DNA of 6,713 nt from a bacterium (GCA_030673525.1 DAOVIY010000031.1:1-6713); one strand, 5' to 3'. Shown: positions 1 through 5,783, numbered from the stretch's first letter. The notes: generated by a model not told the origin, from the letters alone. Made by a program: numbers and translations.

Positions 1-1512
1 CAGAAAACTTATATTATTAATTATATTATTAAAGGCGCTGTTAATTATTTTTCTGATTATGATGAATTATTTTGGAATATTACTGGTAATAATTGGCAAG
101 TTCCTATCAAGCATAGCGGGCTAGATTTTATTCTAGGTGATAATTTTTCCGGTGTATTAATGGAAGATTTAGAAGCTGTTTGTTATACAGGAGTCTTAGG
201 TTCTAAAGAAGAGGATTGTTTGATAGATAAATCTTTTTCAGCGCGTATTATTCGTGTTGAGGCTTATAATTTAAAGCCTAGAGAAGGGCTTACTGTGGCA
301 ATTGGTTGGCCAAAAGGTTTTGTACAAGAAATAGCCAAAAAATATATACCTAATGCAGGTATAAAGAGTGTGCCTTTAGATACAAAAGATACGCCTCTAG
401 TTATTAAAGCTTGGTTAATGGTACGATATATTTTTCTTTCCTTTCCTTTAATAATATTTATAGTTCTTTTTTCTATATGGTGGAGAACAGGTCGTAATCC
501 TCGAGCAATGAGAGTTATTATGGCTGAATATGAGGCTCCATCTGGTATTTTACCTGCTGAAGCTCATATTATTGTTACTGAAGGAGCTGTTAAAATGGGC
601 AAAATGGCTACTGCTACTCTTATAGATTTAGCGCGAAGAGGGTATCTTATAATTAAAGAACAATCAAAAAAGGTTTTATTTTTTCAATCAATAGATTGGA
701 GATTTGTTGAAACCAACAAACAAAATCCTACTGATGTATTAAGTGAATATGAAAAATATCTTTTAGATACTATGTTTGAAGATAGTAATGAAGTTTTACT
801 ATCAAATCTTAAAAAGGTTTCTTCTATTGCGCAATATAAAAAGCTGAAAAAGAATTTAGAAGTAGCTACTCGTTCTTTAGGAAATGGTTTGATAAATAAA
901 AATTTAATTCCTAAAAACCCATTTACTCTTGCTAAAAAAATGGGAAAATGGCAGTTTATAGTTTCAGTTATTTTTTTACTCATTGGCCTTATATTCTTTT
1001 ATTTAATCATTAGTTCTGGTGTATCTGAAATCGAAAAATTTATTCCAGATTTAGTTTTTATTTTTATTGGATATGCCTTTATCGCCACTATATTTCGCAT
1101 TTTTATTCATATTATGCCTAGCTTAACTGATAAAGGATTGGGGGTAAAAGAAAGATTAAAAGGTTTTGAATTGTTTTTGAAAACCGTAGAGCGAGATAGA
1201 GTAAAATTTCATTTTTCTCCTGAAGCGCATCCTGAAAAATTTGCCGATTATCTTCCTTATGCTATTTTGTTTGGCGTAGAAAAGCAATGGGCTAAATTAT
1301 TTCAAAACATTTCTATTGCTACACCTCAATGGTATCAAGGTAGAGAGGGGACAAATGTAAGCTCAGTTTATATAGCATCTAATATTCTTCATATAAATTC
1401 AAGAATAGATTCTAGTTTTTTTGCTTCTGGGTCTACTGCTGCTGGCGGAGGTTCTGGTTTTGGTGGTGGTTCTGGAGGAGGATTTGGCGGTGGTGGCGGA
1501 GGTAGTTGGTGA
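1..1512 (+). CDS. DUF2207 (YciQ-like) membrane protein with Gly-rich tail, 5' partial
   Basis: The frame is open from base 1, so the gene starts upstream of the window; the Met at 160 is internal. 503 residues are visible. Residues 1-130 are the extracytoplasmic beta-rich DUF2207 region: it includes a DYDELFWNITGNNW stretch and a CYTG...C cysteine pair (C61, C73). A transmembrane helix follows at about 137-161. Next comes a cytoplasmic segment that looks like a winged helix, with PAEAHIIVTEGAVKMGKMA and LIDLARRGYL at about 185-216. Two more helices lie at about 317-339 and 350-371. The conserved distal block then follows (LTDKG, GFELFLKTVERDR, YLPYAILFGVEKQW), and the protein ends in a Gly/Ser-rich tail (about 481-503) finishing in SW. 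This order is characteristic of DUF2207 proteins. The family is widespread and its biochemical role is not established; a membrane or envelope role is inferred. The stop TGA is followed two codons later by an in-frame TAA. Confidence 0.9.
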   Translation, partial: QKTYIINYIIKGAVNYFSDYDELFWNITGNNWQVPIKHSGLDFILGDNFSGVLMEDLEAVCYTGVLGSKEEDCLIDKSFSARIIRVEAYNLKPREGLTVAIGWPKGFVQEIAKKYIPNAGIKSVPLDTKDTPLVIKAWLMVRYIFLSFPLIIFIVLFSIWWRTGRNPRAMRVIMAEYEAPSGILPAEAHIIVTEGAVKMGKMATATLIDLARRGYLIIKEQSKKVLFFQSIDWRFVETNKQNPTDVLSEYEKYLLDTMFEDSNEVLLSNLKKVSSIAQYKKLKKNLEVATRSLGNGLINKNLIPKNPFTLAKKMGKWQFIVSVIFLLIGLIFFYLIISSGVSEIEKFIPDLVFIFIGYAFIATIFRIFIHIMPSLTDKGLGVKERLKGFELFLKTVERDRVKFHFSPEAHPEKFADYLPYAILFGVEKQWAKLFQNISIATPQWYQGREGTNVSSVYIASNILHINSRIDSSFFASGSTAAGGGSGFGGGSGGGFGGGGGGSW

Positions 1513-1567
1513 TTTTAATATAATAAACTCTAGGCGAGTAAATTTACGAAGCCCAACTTCATAAAAA

Positions 1568-1582
1568 GTCAAAAATTAATTG
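1568..1582 (+). promoter_or_regulatory. Recurrent intergenic element, copy 1 (perfect core)
   Basis: The core GTCAAAAATTAATTG is preceded by AAAAA and followed by GAGAAAAATTT. It ends 10 bases before the aminotransferase ATG at 1593. There is no Shine-Dalgarno sequence in that gap. A small hairpin (GAAG, loop CCCAA, CTTC; 1548-1560) ends 7 bases upstream of the core. Function is unknown; the position suggests an initiation signal. Confidence 0.7.
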
Positions 1583-1592
1583 AGAAAAATTT

Positions 1593-2453
1593 ATGCTCTC
1601 GTATGCTAATGGAAAATTTATTTCAACAGACGAACTATCTCTACCTGTGCAAAAAGATTTGATAGGCACTTTTCGTGGTTTTCGCATTTTTACTGCTTGT
1701 CGCACTTTACCAAATGGAAAGATTTTTCGTTTTGAAGATCATATTAACCGTTTGTTTAGTTCTGCTAAAGTCATTCATATGGAATTACCGCATAACAAAA
1801 ATGAATTAAAAGAAATTGTTCGAGAGGTAATAACTAAAAATAACAAAGACAACGGGGAATTGTTGCTTGAGATAATGTATAGTGGCGGTAAAGCAGCTTC
1901 AAACGGGATAGCGCCAGTAGGGGAGACTATTTTGTATATTTTGGTTTTGCCTTTAAATCTGCCGCCTGAAGAGTGGTATCAGCAAGGTATAAAGTTGGCA
2001 AGTTTTCCTTATCAGCGTCAGTGGCCAGAAATTAAGTTCTTAAACTATGTTGGTGCTGTGATTGCCCATCAAACGGTAGTTAAAAAATATGGGGCAGATG
2101 AAGTTCTTTTTCTTTCACCTGATGAAAAAAACATTGTGTTGGAAGGCACTACTTTTAATTTTTTTGTTATTAAAAATGGTGTTGTGTTTACCCATGCTTT
2201 AGATGGTAAGATTTTGCCTGGTATAACGCGCAAGGTGGTTTTAGAATTAGCGTACAAAGAAGGTGTTGAGGTTAAAGAGATAAATTTTTCTCTTAATGAA
2301 TTAGCTGAAATGGATGAGGCATTTATTACATCTTCAACACGCAATATAGTGCCTGTGATTAGGGTTGATAACATAATAATAGGCAATGGTAAACCAGGTG
2401 GACTAACCCTTAAACTGGCAAGGATTTTTAAAAAATATCAAATCAACTATTAA
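1593..2453 (+). CDS. Class IV PLP-dependent aminotransferase (IlvE/PabC-like)
   Basis: This 286-residue protein has the usual length and fold signature of class IV (fold type IV) PLP enzymes, which include branched-chain aminotransferase, D-amino acid transaminase and aminodeoxychorismate lyase. Visible marks are the N-terminal GTFRGFRIF block and the HINRLFSSA motif (about 50-58). The catalytic lysine that binds PLP is K148 in EIKFLNYVGAVIAHQ. The family signature EGTTFNFF (E184) is followed by GKILPGITRK (205-214), and DEAFITSSTRNIVPV lies near the C-terminus. The KFLNYV stretch leans towards the branched-chain aminotransferase side, but I cannot decide substrate by eye, so no symbol is given. 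No other amino-acid biosynthesis gene lies nearby. The ATG at 1593 fits both the family N-terminus and the upstream repeated element. The gap to the next gene is 54 bases. Confidence 0.9.
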   Translation: MLSYANGKFISTDELSLPVQKDLIGTFRGFRIFTACRTLPNGKIFRFEDHINRLFSSAKVIHMELPHNKNELKEIVREVITKNNKDNGELLLEIMYSGGKAASNGIAPVGETILYILVLPLNLPPEEWYQQGIKLASFPYQRQWPEIKFLNYVGAVIAHQTVVKKYGADEVLFLSPDEKNIVLEGTTFNFFVIKNGVVFTHALDGKILPGITRKVVLELAYKEGVEVKEINFSLNELAEMDEAFITSSTRNIVPVIRVDNIIIGNGKPGGLTLKLARIFKKYQINY

Positions 2454-2479
2454 CTAATTGAAGTTTAATTTCGTAAAAG

Positions 2480-2494
2480 GTCAAAAATTAATTG
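2480..2494 (+). promoter_or_regulatory. Recurrent intergenic element, copy 2 (perfect core)
   Basis: The core GTCAAAAATTAATTG, preceded by AAAAG and followed by GAGAAATAAG, is identical to copy 1. It ends 13 bases before the NYN gene ATG at 2508. A hairpin of the same design as at copy 1 (GAAG, loop TTTAA, TTTC with one G-T pair; 2460-2472) also ends 7 bases before the core. Confidence 0.7.
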
Positions 2495-2507
2495 AGAAAT
2501 AAGATTT

Positions 2508-3026
2508 ATGAAGAAACAAGAAAACAATTTTGCTTTTATTGACAGCCAGAATCTTAATTTAGGAATTCAAAGTTTGGGTTGGAAATTGGATTACCGAAGG
2601 TTTAGAATTTATTTAAAGGAAAAGTATAAAATAACGACGGCTTATCTATTTATTGGTTATATTCCAGCTAATCAAGATTTATATTCTTCATTACAAAGGG
2701 ATGGTTACGTTCTCATTTTTAAACCAACACTTCCTGATGAAGATGGGGAGGTTAAAGGTAATGTGGACGCAGATTTAGTTTTACAAGTAATGGTTGATGA
2801 TAAAAAATATGATAAAGCCGTAATTGTTACAAGCGACGGAGATTTCTATTCTTTGGTTAAACATTTATACAAGAATAATAAGCTTTGTTGCGTGATAAGC
2901 CCGTATACTAGAACTTGCTCGGTTTTATTAAAAAAAACAGCTAAAGAAAAGATATGCTTCATGACTAATTTAAGAAAAAAACTTGAGTATAAAAAGAAAA
3001 ACACCGCTAAGGGACAAAACCCATAG
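2508..3026 (+). CDS. NYN domain protein (LabA/DUF88-type, PIN-like nuclease)
   Basis: The 172-residue product is almost entirely a NYN domain, a PIN-like fold of predicted or proven metal-dependent ribonucleases. The acidic cluster is complete: D12 and N15 in FIDSQNLN, D87 and D89 in GNVDADLVLQVM, and S109, D110 and D112 in VTSDGDFYSLV. The LabA/DUF88 pattern is also clear in the TAYLFIGYIP strand and the KGNVDADL block. The last 25 residues are Lys-rich (KKKNTAKGQNP) and probably disordered; they could bind RNA. The likely role is RNA cleavage or processing, inferred from the family; the substrate is unknown. The final codons and the TAG stop lie inside the stem-loop of the terminator at 2996-3037, so the C-terminal sequence may partly be dictated by the hairpin. 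The start is the ATG 13 bases after the repeated element. Confidence 0.88.
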   Translation: MKKQENNFAFIDSQNLNLGIQSLGWKLDYRRFRIYLKEKYKITTAYLFIGYIPANQDLYSSLQRDGYVLIFKPTLPDEDGEVKGNVDADLVLQVMVDDKKYDKAVIVTSDGDFYSLVKHLYKNNKLCCVISPYTRTCSVLLKKTAKEKICFMTNLRKKLEYKKKNTAKGQNP

Positions 3027-3037
3027 AGGTGTTTTTC
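2996..3037 (+). terminator. Strong intrinsic terminator overlapping the end of the NYN gene
   Basis: The left arm GAAAAACACC (2996-3005) pairs perfectly over 10 bp with GGTGTTTTTC (3028-3037). Inside, after a g/a mismatch, CTA (3007-3009) pairs with TAG (3024-3026). After an a/a mismatch, GGG (3011-3013) pairs with CCC (3020-3022) around the loop ACAAAA. The five T's follow the GC-rich part of the stem, as in Rho-independent terminators. The matching A-run on the left arm gives the same layout on the other strand, so it could act in both directions. The TAG stop codon of the NYN gene forms part of the stem. Confidence 0.8.
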
Positions 3038-3039
3038 AT

Positions 3040-3071
3040 GTGTATTCTATTAAATTGTAGCAAGAATACAC
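3040..3071 (+). other. Second hairpin downstream of the terminator
   Basis: GTGTATTCT (3040-3048) and AGAATACAC (3063-3071) are perfect inverted repeats of 9 bp with a 14-base loop. They start 2 bases after the terminator stem. No T-run follows, so it is not a second classical terminator. It could stabilise the 3' end of the upstream transcript or form part of the leader of the next gene. Confidence 0.55.
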
Positions 3072-3087
3072 TCATTGTCAAGCTTAT

Positions 3088-3096
3088 TTATCCACA
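3088..3096 (+). promoter_or_regulatory. Isolated perfect DnaA-box 9-mer
   Basis: TTATCCACA matches the standard bacterial DnaA box exactly. It lies in the non-coding gap between the NYN and nucleotidyltransferase genes, mostly in the loop between short inverted repeats AGCTT (3081-3085) and AAGCT (3096-3100). I noticed no second box nearby and no replication gene is present, so this is not an origin call. It may be a lone DnaA site or a chance match. Confidence 0.3.
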
Positions 3097-3116
3097 AGCT
3101 AAATCTTAAGGAAGGG

Positions 3117-3130
3117 GTTAAAATTAATTG
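3117..3130 (+). promoter_or_regulatory. Recurrent intergenic element, copy 3
   Basis: GTTAAAATTAATTG is one base shorter than the perfect core and has T for C. It is followed by AGAATAAAA and ends 9 bases before the ATG at 3140. The TTG at its end (3128) is in frame with the gene. It looks like a start codon but is part of the repeated element. Confidence 0.6.
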
Positions 3131-3139
3131 AGAATAAAA

Positions 3140-3607
3140 ATGTTATCGCAGAATTTTCAAAATGTAATAAAATTTATCTTTGAAAAAATCAAGGATAAGA
3201 ATATCAAATGGGCTCTTATTGGTAGTGCAAATATGGCTTTACAGGGCATTGATGTTAGCCCAAATGATTTAGATATTATAATTAATCAAGTTGATTTAAA
3301 GATTTTTGAACAGGAATTTAGAGAATATATTATAGAATCAATTTCTAAAAAACCTCCTTTTAAAAATGGACTTCCTGAATCTTATGAAATGAGGTTAAAA
3401 ATTGAAGGAATTAAGGTTCATGTTTCAGGCGGGTATGATAATGATATTTATTTTAGTAAAGTTAAAGATAATCACATTCTTTTTGTAAAATTAGATGGCG
3501 TTCCTATCCCTTGTTTATTATTAGAATCAGAAGCAAAAACCTACTCAGAAACCAACAGAAAAGATAAAGTTAAACTTATAATGGATTTTTTGAAGACATG
3601 TAAATGA
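3140..3607 (+). CDS. Small nucleotidyltransferase-fold protein
   Basis: The 155-residue protein has the start of a nucleotidyltransferase fold: the KWALIGSANMALQG helix-turn (G28-S29), then PNDLDIIIN with the paired acids D43 and D45 that would bind metal. A later strand, IKVHVSG (about 91-97), is where a third acid usually sits, but no Asp or Glu is present in it. The C-terminal RKDKVKLIMDFLK helix resembles that of stand-alone nucleotidyltransferases and AbiEii-like proteins. Activity and target are unknown, and no partner gene of the HEPN or AbiEi type is adjacent. I chose ATG 3140 rather than the in-frame TTG at 3128, because that TTG belongs to the element found before the other genes. 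The purine run GGAAGGGG upstream (3110-3117) would be well spaced only for the TTG, so a little doubt remains. The stop TGA is followed one codon later by TAA in frame. Confidence 0.75.
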   Translation: MLSQNFQNVIKFIFEKIKDKNIKWALIGSANMALQGIDVSPNDLDIIINQVDLKIFEQEFREYIIESISKKPPFKNGLPESYEMRLKIEGIKVHVSGGYDNDIYFSKVKDNHILFVKLDGVPIPCLLLESEAKTYSETNRKDKVKLIMDFLKTCK

Positions 3608-3644
3608 AATTAACGAGATTAGACCTCGTAAATCTAACCAAAAG

Positions 3645-3659
3645 GTCAAAAATTAATTG
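3645..3659 (+). promoter_or_regulatory. Recurrent intergenic element, copy 4 (perfect core)
   Basis: GTCAAAAATTAATTG, preceded by AAAAG and followed by GGAATAAAAA, ends 10 bases before the M23 peptidase ATG at 3670. Short inverted repeats lie just upstream: ACGAG/CTCGT (3613-3629) or, alternatively, TTAGA/TCTAA (3619-3637). The second ends 7 bases before the core, the same distance as at copies 1 and 2. Confidence 0.7.
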
Positions 3660-3669
3660 GGAATAAAAA

Positions 3670-4692
3670 ATGAGTTTGTTTATAAGAAAAAATTTAGTAA
3701 AGACATTAATCTTTTTGTTTTTTCTGATTTTGGCAGGAATTATTTTTTTTATTTTCCAATTGTTGTTCAAAAATATTCAGTCAGAAGAAGAATTGTATAC
3801 AGGGACAACCCTTGAAGAAGATTTTGTTTTAGAAAAAGGGTTGAATGAGGCTCCAACAGAGAGCCCAGAATTAAAAGAGCCTTCTTTTATAGTTTTATTT
3901 TCAGCTACTGAGCTTCAGCAAGGAGATACATTAATTATTATGGCGGAGAATATTCCTGAGGGGGAAAGAATTACGGGAAAATTTAACGGCAAATCATTTG
4001 ATTTTTTCCCAGTTAAATCAGAAGGAAAATGGAGAGCTCTTTTGGGAATTGATGCAAAAAAAGCTCCTGGAGAATATTCTTTATCAGTTTTTCTTTTTGA
4101 TGAATCAGAAATCAAAGAAACAATAACAGTAAAAAAGAGCAACTTTCCTGTAACCAAAATTGTAATAACGCCAGAACTGGAAGAAAAGGGTTTTACTGCA
4201 TCAAATATAGCAGGAAATATTGCTACTAAAGACGGGGTTATTATTTATGGGGTTTTAGAAAAATATAGTTCTATGGCATATTTTAATCAGAGTTTTATTT
4301 ATCCGTTTGAGGAAATAATAAACGTAGGCGCTTTTGGAAACATTAGAAAAGACGGAGAGATTACAATTCAGCATTTGGGAGTGGATTTAGATGCTGTTGA
4401 GGGGACATCAGTTTATGCGATTAATAATGGTAGAGTGGTTTTTGTTGAAGAATTAACAGTTTTTGGCAATACAATTATTATAGATCATGGTTTAGGAATT
4501 TATTCTTTATATTTACATCTTTCTGAATTTAAAGTTTTGGAAGGAGAAATACTGGAAAGGGGAGAATTAATTGGACTTTCTGGAAACACTGGTTGGTCAG
4601 TAGGGCCTCATTTACATCTTTCCATAAAAGTAAATGGAGCAAGCGTTGATCCTTTGGAGTTTATTAGAACGGTTGATGAATTTTTGAAATAG
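3670..4692 (+). CDS. Membrane-anchored M23 family metallopeptidase
   Basis: The 340-residue protein starts with a short basic N-terminus and one hydrophobic helix (about 12-33) without a lipobox, so it is probably a signal anchor placing the rest outside the membrane. An acidic linker (38-70) follows. A beta-rich domain (about 72-156) resembles the N-terminal region often seen before M23 domains. The catalytic LytM/M23 domain runs from about 215 to 332. Its motifs are intact: HLGVD gives zinc ligands H235 and D239, YLHLS gives H283, and GPHLHLS gives H314 with zinc ligand H316. GNTIIIDHG and LIGLSGNTGWSVGPH are classical for the family. The expected reaction is cleavage of peptide cross-links in peptidoglycan during wall growth or remodelling; this is inferred from the family. 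The start is the ATG 10 bases after a perfect copy of the repeated element. Confidence 0.93.
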   Translation: MSLFIRKNLVKTLIFLFFLILAGIIFFIFQLLFKNIQSEEELYTGTTLEEDFVLEKGLNEAPTESPELKEPSFIVLFSATELQQGDTLIIMAENIPEGERITGKFNGKSFDFFPVKSEGKWRALLGIDAKKAPGEYSLSVFLFDESEIKETITVKKSNFPVTKIVITPELEEKGFTASNIAGNIATKDGVIIYGVLEKYSSMAYFNQSFIYPFEEIINVGAFGNIRKDGEITIQHLGVDLDAVEGTSVYAINNGRVVFVEELTVFGNTIIIDHGLGIYSLYLHLSEFKVLEGEILERGELIGLSGNTGWSVGPHLHLSIKVNGASVDPLEFIRTVDEFLK

Positions 4693-4703
4693 CAAAACAA
4701 AAA

Positions 4704-4718
4704 GTCGAAAATTAATCG
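4704..4718 (+). promoter_or_regulatory. Recurrent intergenic element, copy 5 (displaced)
   Basis: GTCGAAAATTAATCG differs from the perfect core at two positions, with the AAAAA leader kept. Unlike the other copies it lies 63 bases before its gene, the histidine phosphatase at 4782. The first ATG after it is at 4722, only 3 bases away, and opens a 15-codon reading frame. Confidence 0.5.
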
Positions 4719-4721
4719 AAA

Positions 4722-4769
4722 ATGGAATCTGTTTGGAGGTTGGGCCTCGCATTATTCCTTTTAAAATGA
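4722..4769 (+). CDS. Possible 15-residue leader peptide (mini-ORF)
   Basis: ATG 4722 reads MESVWRLGLALFLLK and then TGA, with an in-frame TAA directly after. It follows copy 5 of the element by only 3 bases, closer than the 9-14 bases seen elsewhere, and ends 12 bases before the histidine phosphatase ATG. The peptide is hydrophobic. It could be a translated leader coupled to the next gene, the remnant of an older gene start, or chance. Within it, GAGG (4736-4739) and CCTC (4745-4748) can pair around a 5-base loop. Confidence 0.2.
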   Translation: MESVWRLGLALFLLK

Positions 4770-4781
4770 TAATCTAAATAT

Positions 4782-5393
4782 ATGAGATTAGTTTTAAAAA
4801 ATAAATACTTCTTACTAAGGCACGGAAAGACTATTCATCAAGCAGAGAAGGAGGATATTGTTTATTACCATCCTGATGATAATCCTGCTTGTGCTTTATT
4901 AGAGAAAGGAATAAAGGAAGCTCAGCTAGCTGGGGAAGTACTAAAAGAAAAAAACATCGATTTAATATTTTCATCAGATATTTTAAGAACAAAACAGACA
5001 GTTAAAATTGTTGCTGAATTAATTAACTATGATCTGGAGAAAGTAGTTTATGATGTAAGGTTAAGAGATGTTAATTGGGGAATATTTGGAGGAAAGAGTG
5101 AAGAAGAAGCTTGGGCATACTATAATAACAATATGATGAATAAGTTTGAATTAAGTGTTCCTCAGGGAGAGAGCTGGAATCAGTGCAGAGAAAGGGTGGT
5201 TGAAGTTTTAAAGGAAATTGAAAATAATTTTACAAATAAGAATATTTTAATAGTTTCTCATGGAGATCCTTTATGGCTTTTAGAAGGGTATATTAAAGGA
5301 AAAAGTAATGAAGAATTGGTTTTTGGAAAGAATAGAAAAAAAGATATTAAAACTGGGGAAATAAGAGAAATTAATAATCAAACGAAAAAGTAA
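4782..5393 (+). CDS. Histidine phosphatase family protein (phosphoglycerate mutase-like)
   Basis: The 203-residue protein carries the branch-1 histidine phosphatase signature. FLLRHGKT holds R13 and the phospho-accepting H14. FSSDILRTKQT holds the phosphate-binding R69. PQGES holds the probable acid E130, and IVSHGDP holds the second catalytic H160. The length fits a single-domain phosphatase of the cobC/GpmB/PhoE type. An extra loop after the RHG motif (about 18-38, with YYHPDDNPAC) is longer than in many relatives. The last 20 or so residues are Lys-rich. It should hydrolyse a small phosphate ester in the cytoplasm; the substrate cannot be read from the sequence. No in-frame start exists between 4782 and a TAA at 4770, so the start is secure. 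The next gene begins 22 bases downstream, so cotranscription with the MazG-like and HD genes is likely. Confidence 0.9.
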   Translation: MRLVLKNKYFLLRHGKTIHQAEKEDIVYYHPDDNPACALLEKGIKEAQLAGEVLKEKNIDLIFSSDILRTKQTVKIVAELINYDLEKVVYDVRLRDVNWGIFGGKSEEEAWAYYNNNMMNKFELSVPQGESWNQCRERVVEVLKEIENNFTNKNILIVSHGDPLWLLEGYIKGKSNEELVFGKNRKKDIKTGEIREINNQTKK

Positions 5394-5403
5394 GAATTAA
5401 TTG
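5390..5403 (+). promoter_or_regulatory. Recurrent intergenic element, copy 6
   Basis: GTAAGAATTAATTG overlaps the TAA stop codon (5391-5393) of the histidine phosphatase. The AAAAA leader is supplied by its last Lys codons. It ends 12 bases before the ATG at 5416. The gap here is only 22 bases, so the element is nearly all the intergenic DNA. Its TTG (5401) is in frame with the next gene but is probably not its start. Confidence 0.6.
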
Positions 5404-5415
5404 GGAAATAAAAAT

Positions 5416-5751
5416 ATGTCGAAGATGACTATAAAGGAAGCTCAAGAAATTGTTGATAAATGGATTAACACAACTGGGGTGCGATATTTTTCTGAGCTTA
5501 CAAATTTAGCTCAATTGGTTGAGGAGGTAGGTGAGGTTGCTAGAGTTATATCCAGAACTTATGGTGATCAGAGTTTTAAGAAATCAGAAGAGGGCAAAAA
5601 ATTAGCTGATGAATTAGCAGATGTGTTTTTTACACTAATATGTCTTGCTAATCAAACAGGTGTTGATTTGACAGAAGCACTCCAGAGGAATATTGAGAAA
5701 AAGACAAAAAGAGATAAAGATCGGCATCAAAATAATCCAAAATTAAAATAA
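5416..5751 (+). CDS. MazG-like nucleotide pyrophosphohydrolase
   Basis: The 111-residue protein is a single all-alpha MazG-type domain. The metal-binding helices are visible as LAQLVEEVGEVARVI (E36, E37, E40) and KLADELADVFFTLICLANQTGVDL (E66, D69), the EExxE and ExxD motifs of the superfamily. Its size matches small YpjD- or RS21-C6-like members rather than the two-domain MazG of enterobacteria. Such enzymes cleave NTPs or dNTPs to the monophosphate and pyrophosphate, often removing unusual nucleotides; the substrate here is unknown. The Lys/Arg-rich C-terminus (about 94-111) may be disordered. I place the start at ATG 5416 and not at the in-frame TTG 5401, which belongs to the repeated element; ATG 5425 is a lesser alternative. 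Its neighbours are a phosphatase and an HD-domain nucleotidase, consistent with a nucleotide-cleanup role. Confidence 0.9.
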   Translation: MSKMTIKEAQEIVDKWINTTGVRYFSELTNLAQLVEEVGEVARVISRTYGDQSFKKSEEGKKLADELADVFFTLICLANQTGVDLTEALQRNIEKKTKRDKDRHQNNPKLK

Positions 5752-5755
5752 AAAA

Positions 5756-5770
5756 GTCAAAAATCAATTG
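5756..5770 (+). promoter_or_regulatory. Recurrent intergenic element, copy 7
   Basis: GTCAAAAATCAATTG has one mismatch to the perfect core. Its AAAAA leader begins at the stop codon of the MazG-like gene. It is followed by AAAATTTTAAAAT and ends 13 bases before the ATG at 5784. Confidence 0.65.
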
Positions 5771-5783
5771 AAAATTTTAAAAT

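Noticed and set aside
160..162. ATG 160 as the start of the first gene
   Set aside because: The frame stays open to base 1 and the upstream codons encode recognisable DUF2207 sequence (DYDELFWNITGNNW), so this Met is internal.
684..983. Open frame of 99 codons on the minus strand
   Set aside because: It lies wholly inside the DUF2207 gene, has no family resemblance I recognise, and is an AT-rich shadow. The same applies to minus-strand frames at 2069-2386, 3576-3770 and 3915-4157.
1437..1509. GGT/GGA-rich repeat at the end of the first gene as a DNA repeat element
   Set aside because: It encodes the Gly-rich C-terminal tail usual for DUF2207 proteins, with mixed codons; it is low complexity at the protein level, not a separate DNA repeat.
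1538..1547. Palindrome GTAAATTTAC flanked by GGC and GCC as a terminator or operator
   Set aside because: No T-run follows, the palindrome is AT-only in its centre and such words are common in this composition; no second copy was noticed.
4766..4775. Extended -10-like sequence TGATAATCT before the histidine phosphatase
   Set aside because: No convincing -35 hexamer occurs at 16-18 bases upstream, and AT-rich DNA yields such words often.
1563..5770. Repeated intergenic element as a CRISPR array or transposon ends
   Set aside because: Copies are separated by whole genes of different length, with no spacer-like regularity, no inverted end pairs and no target duplications visible.
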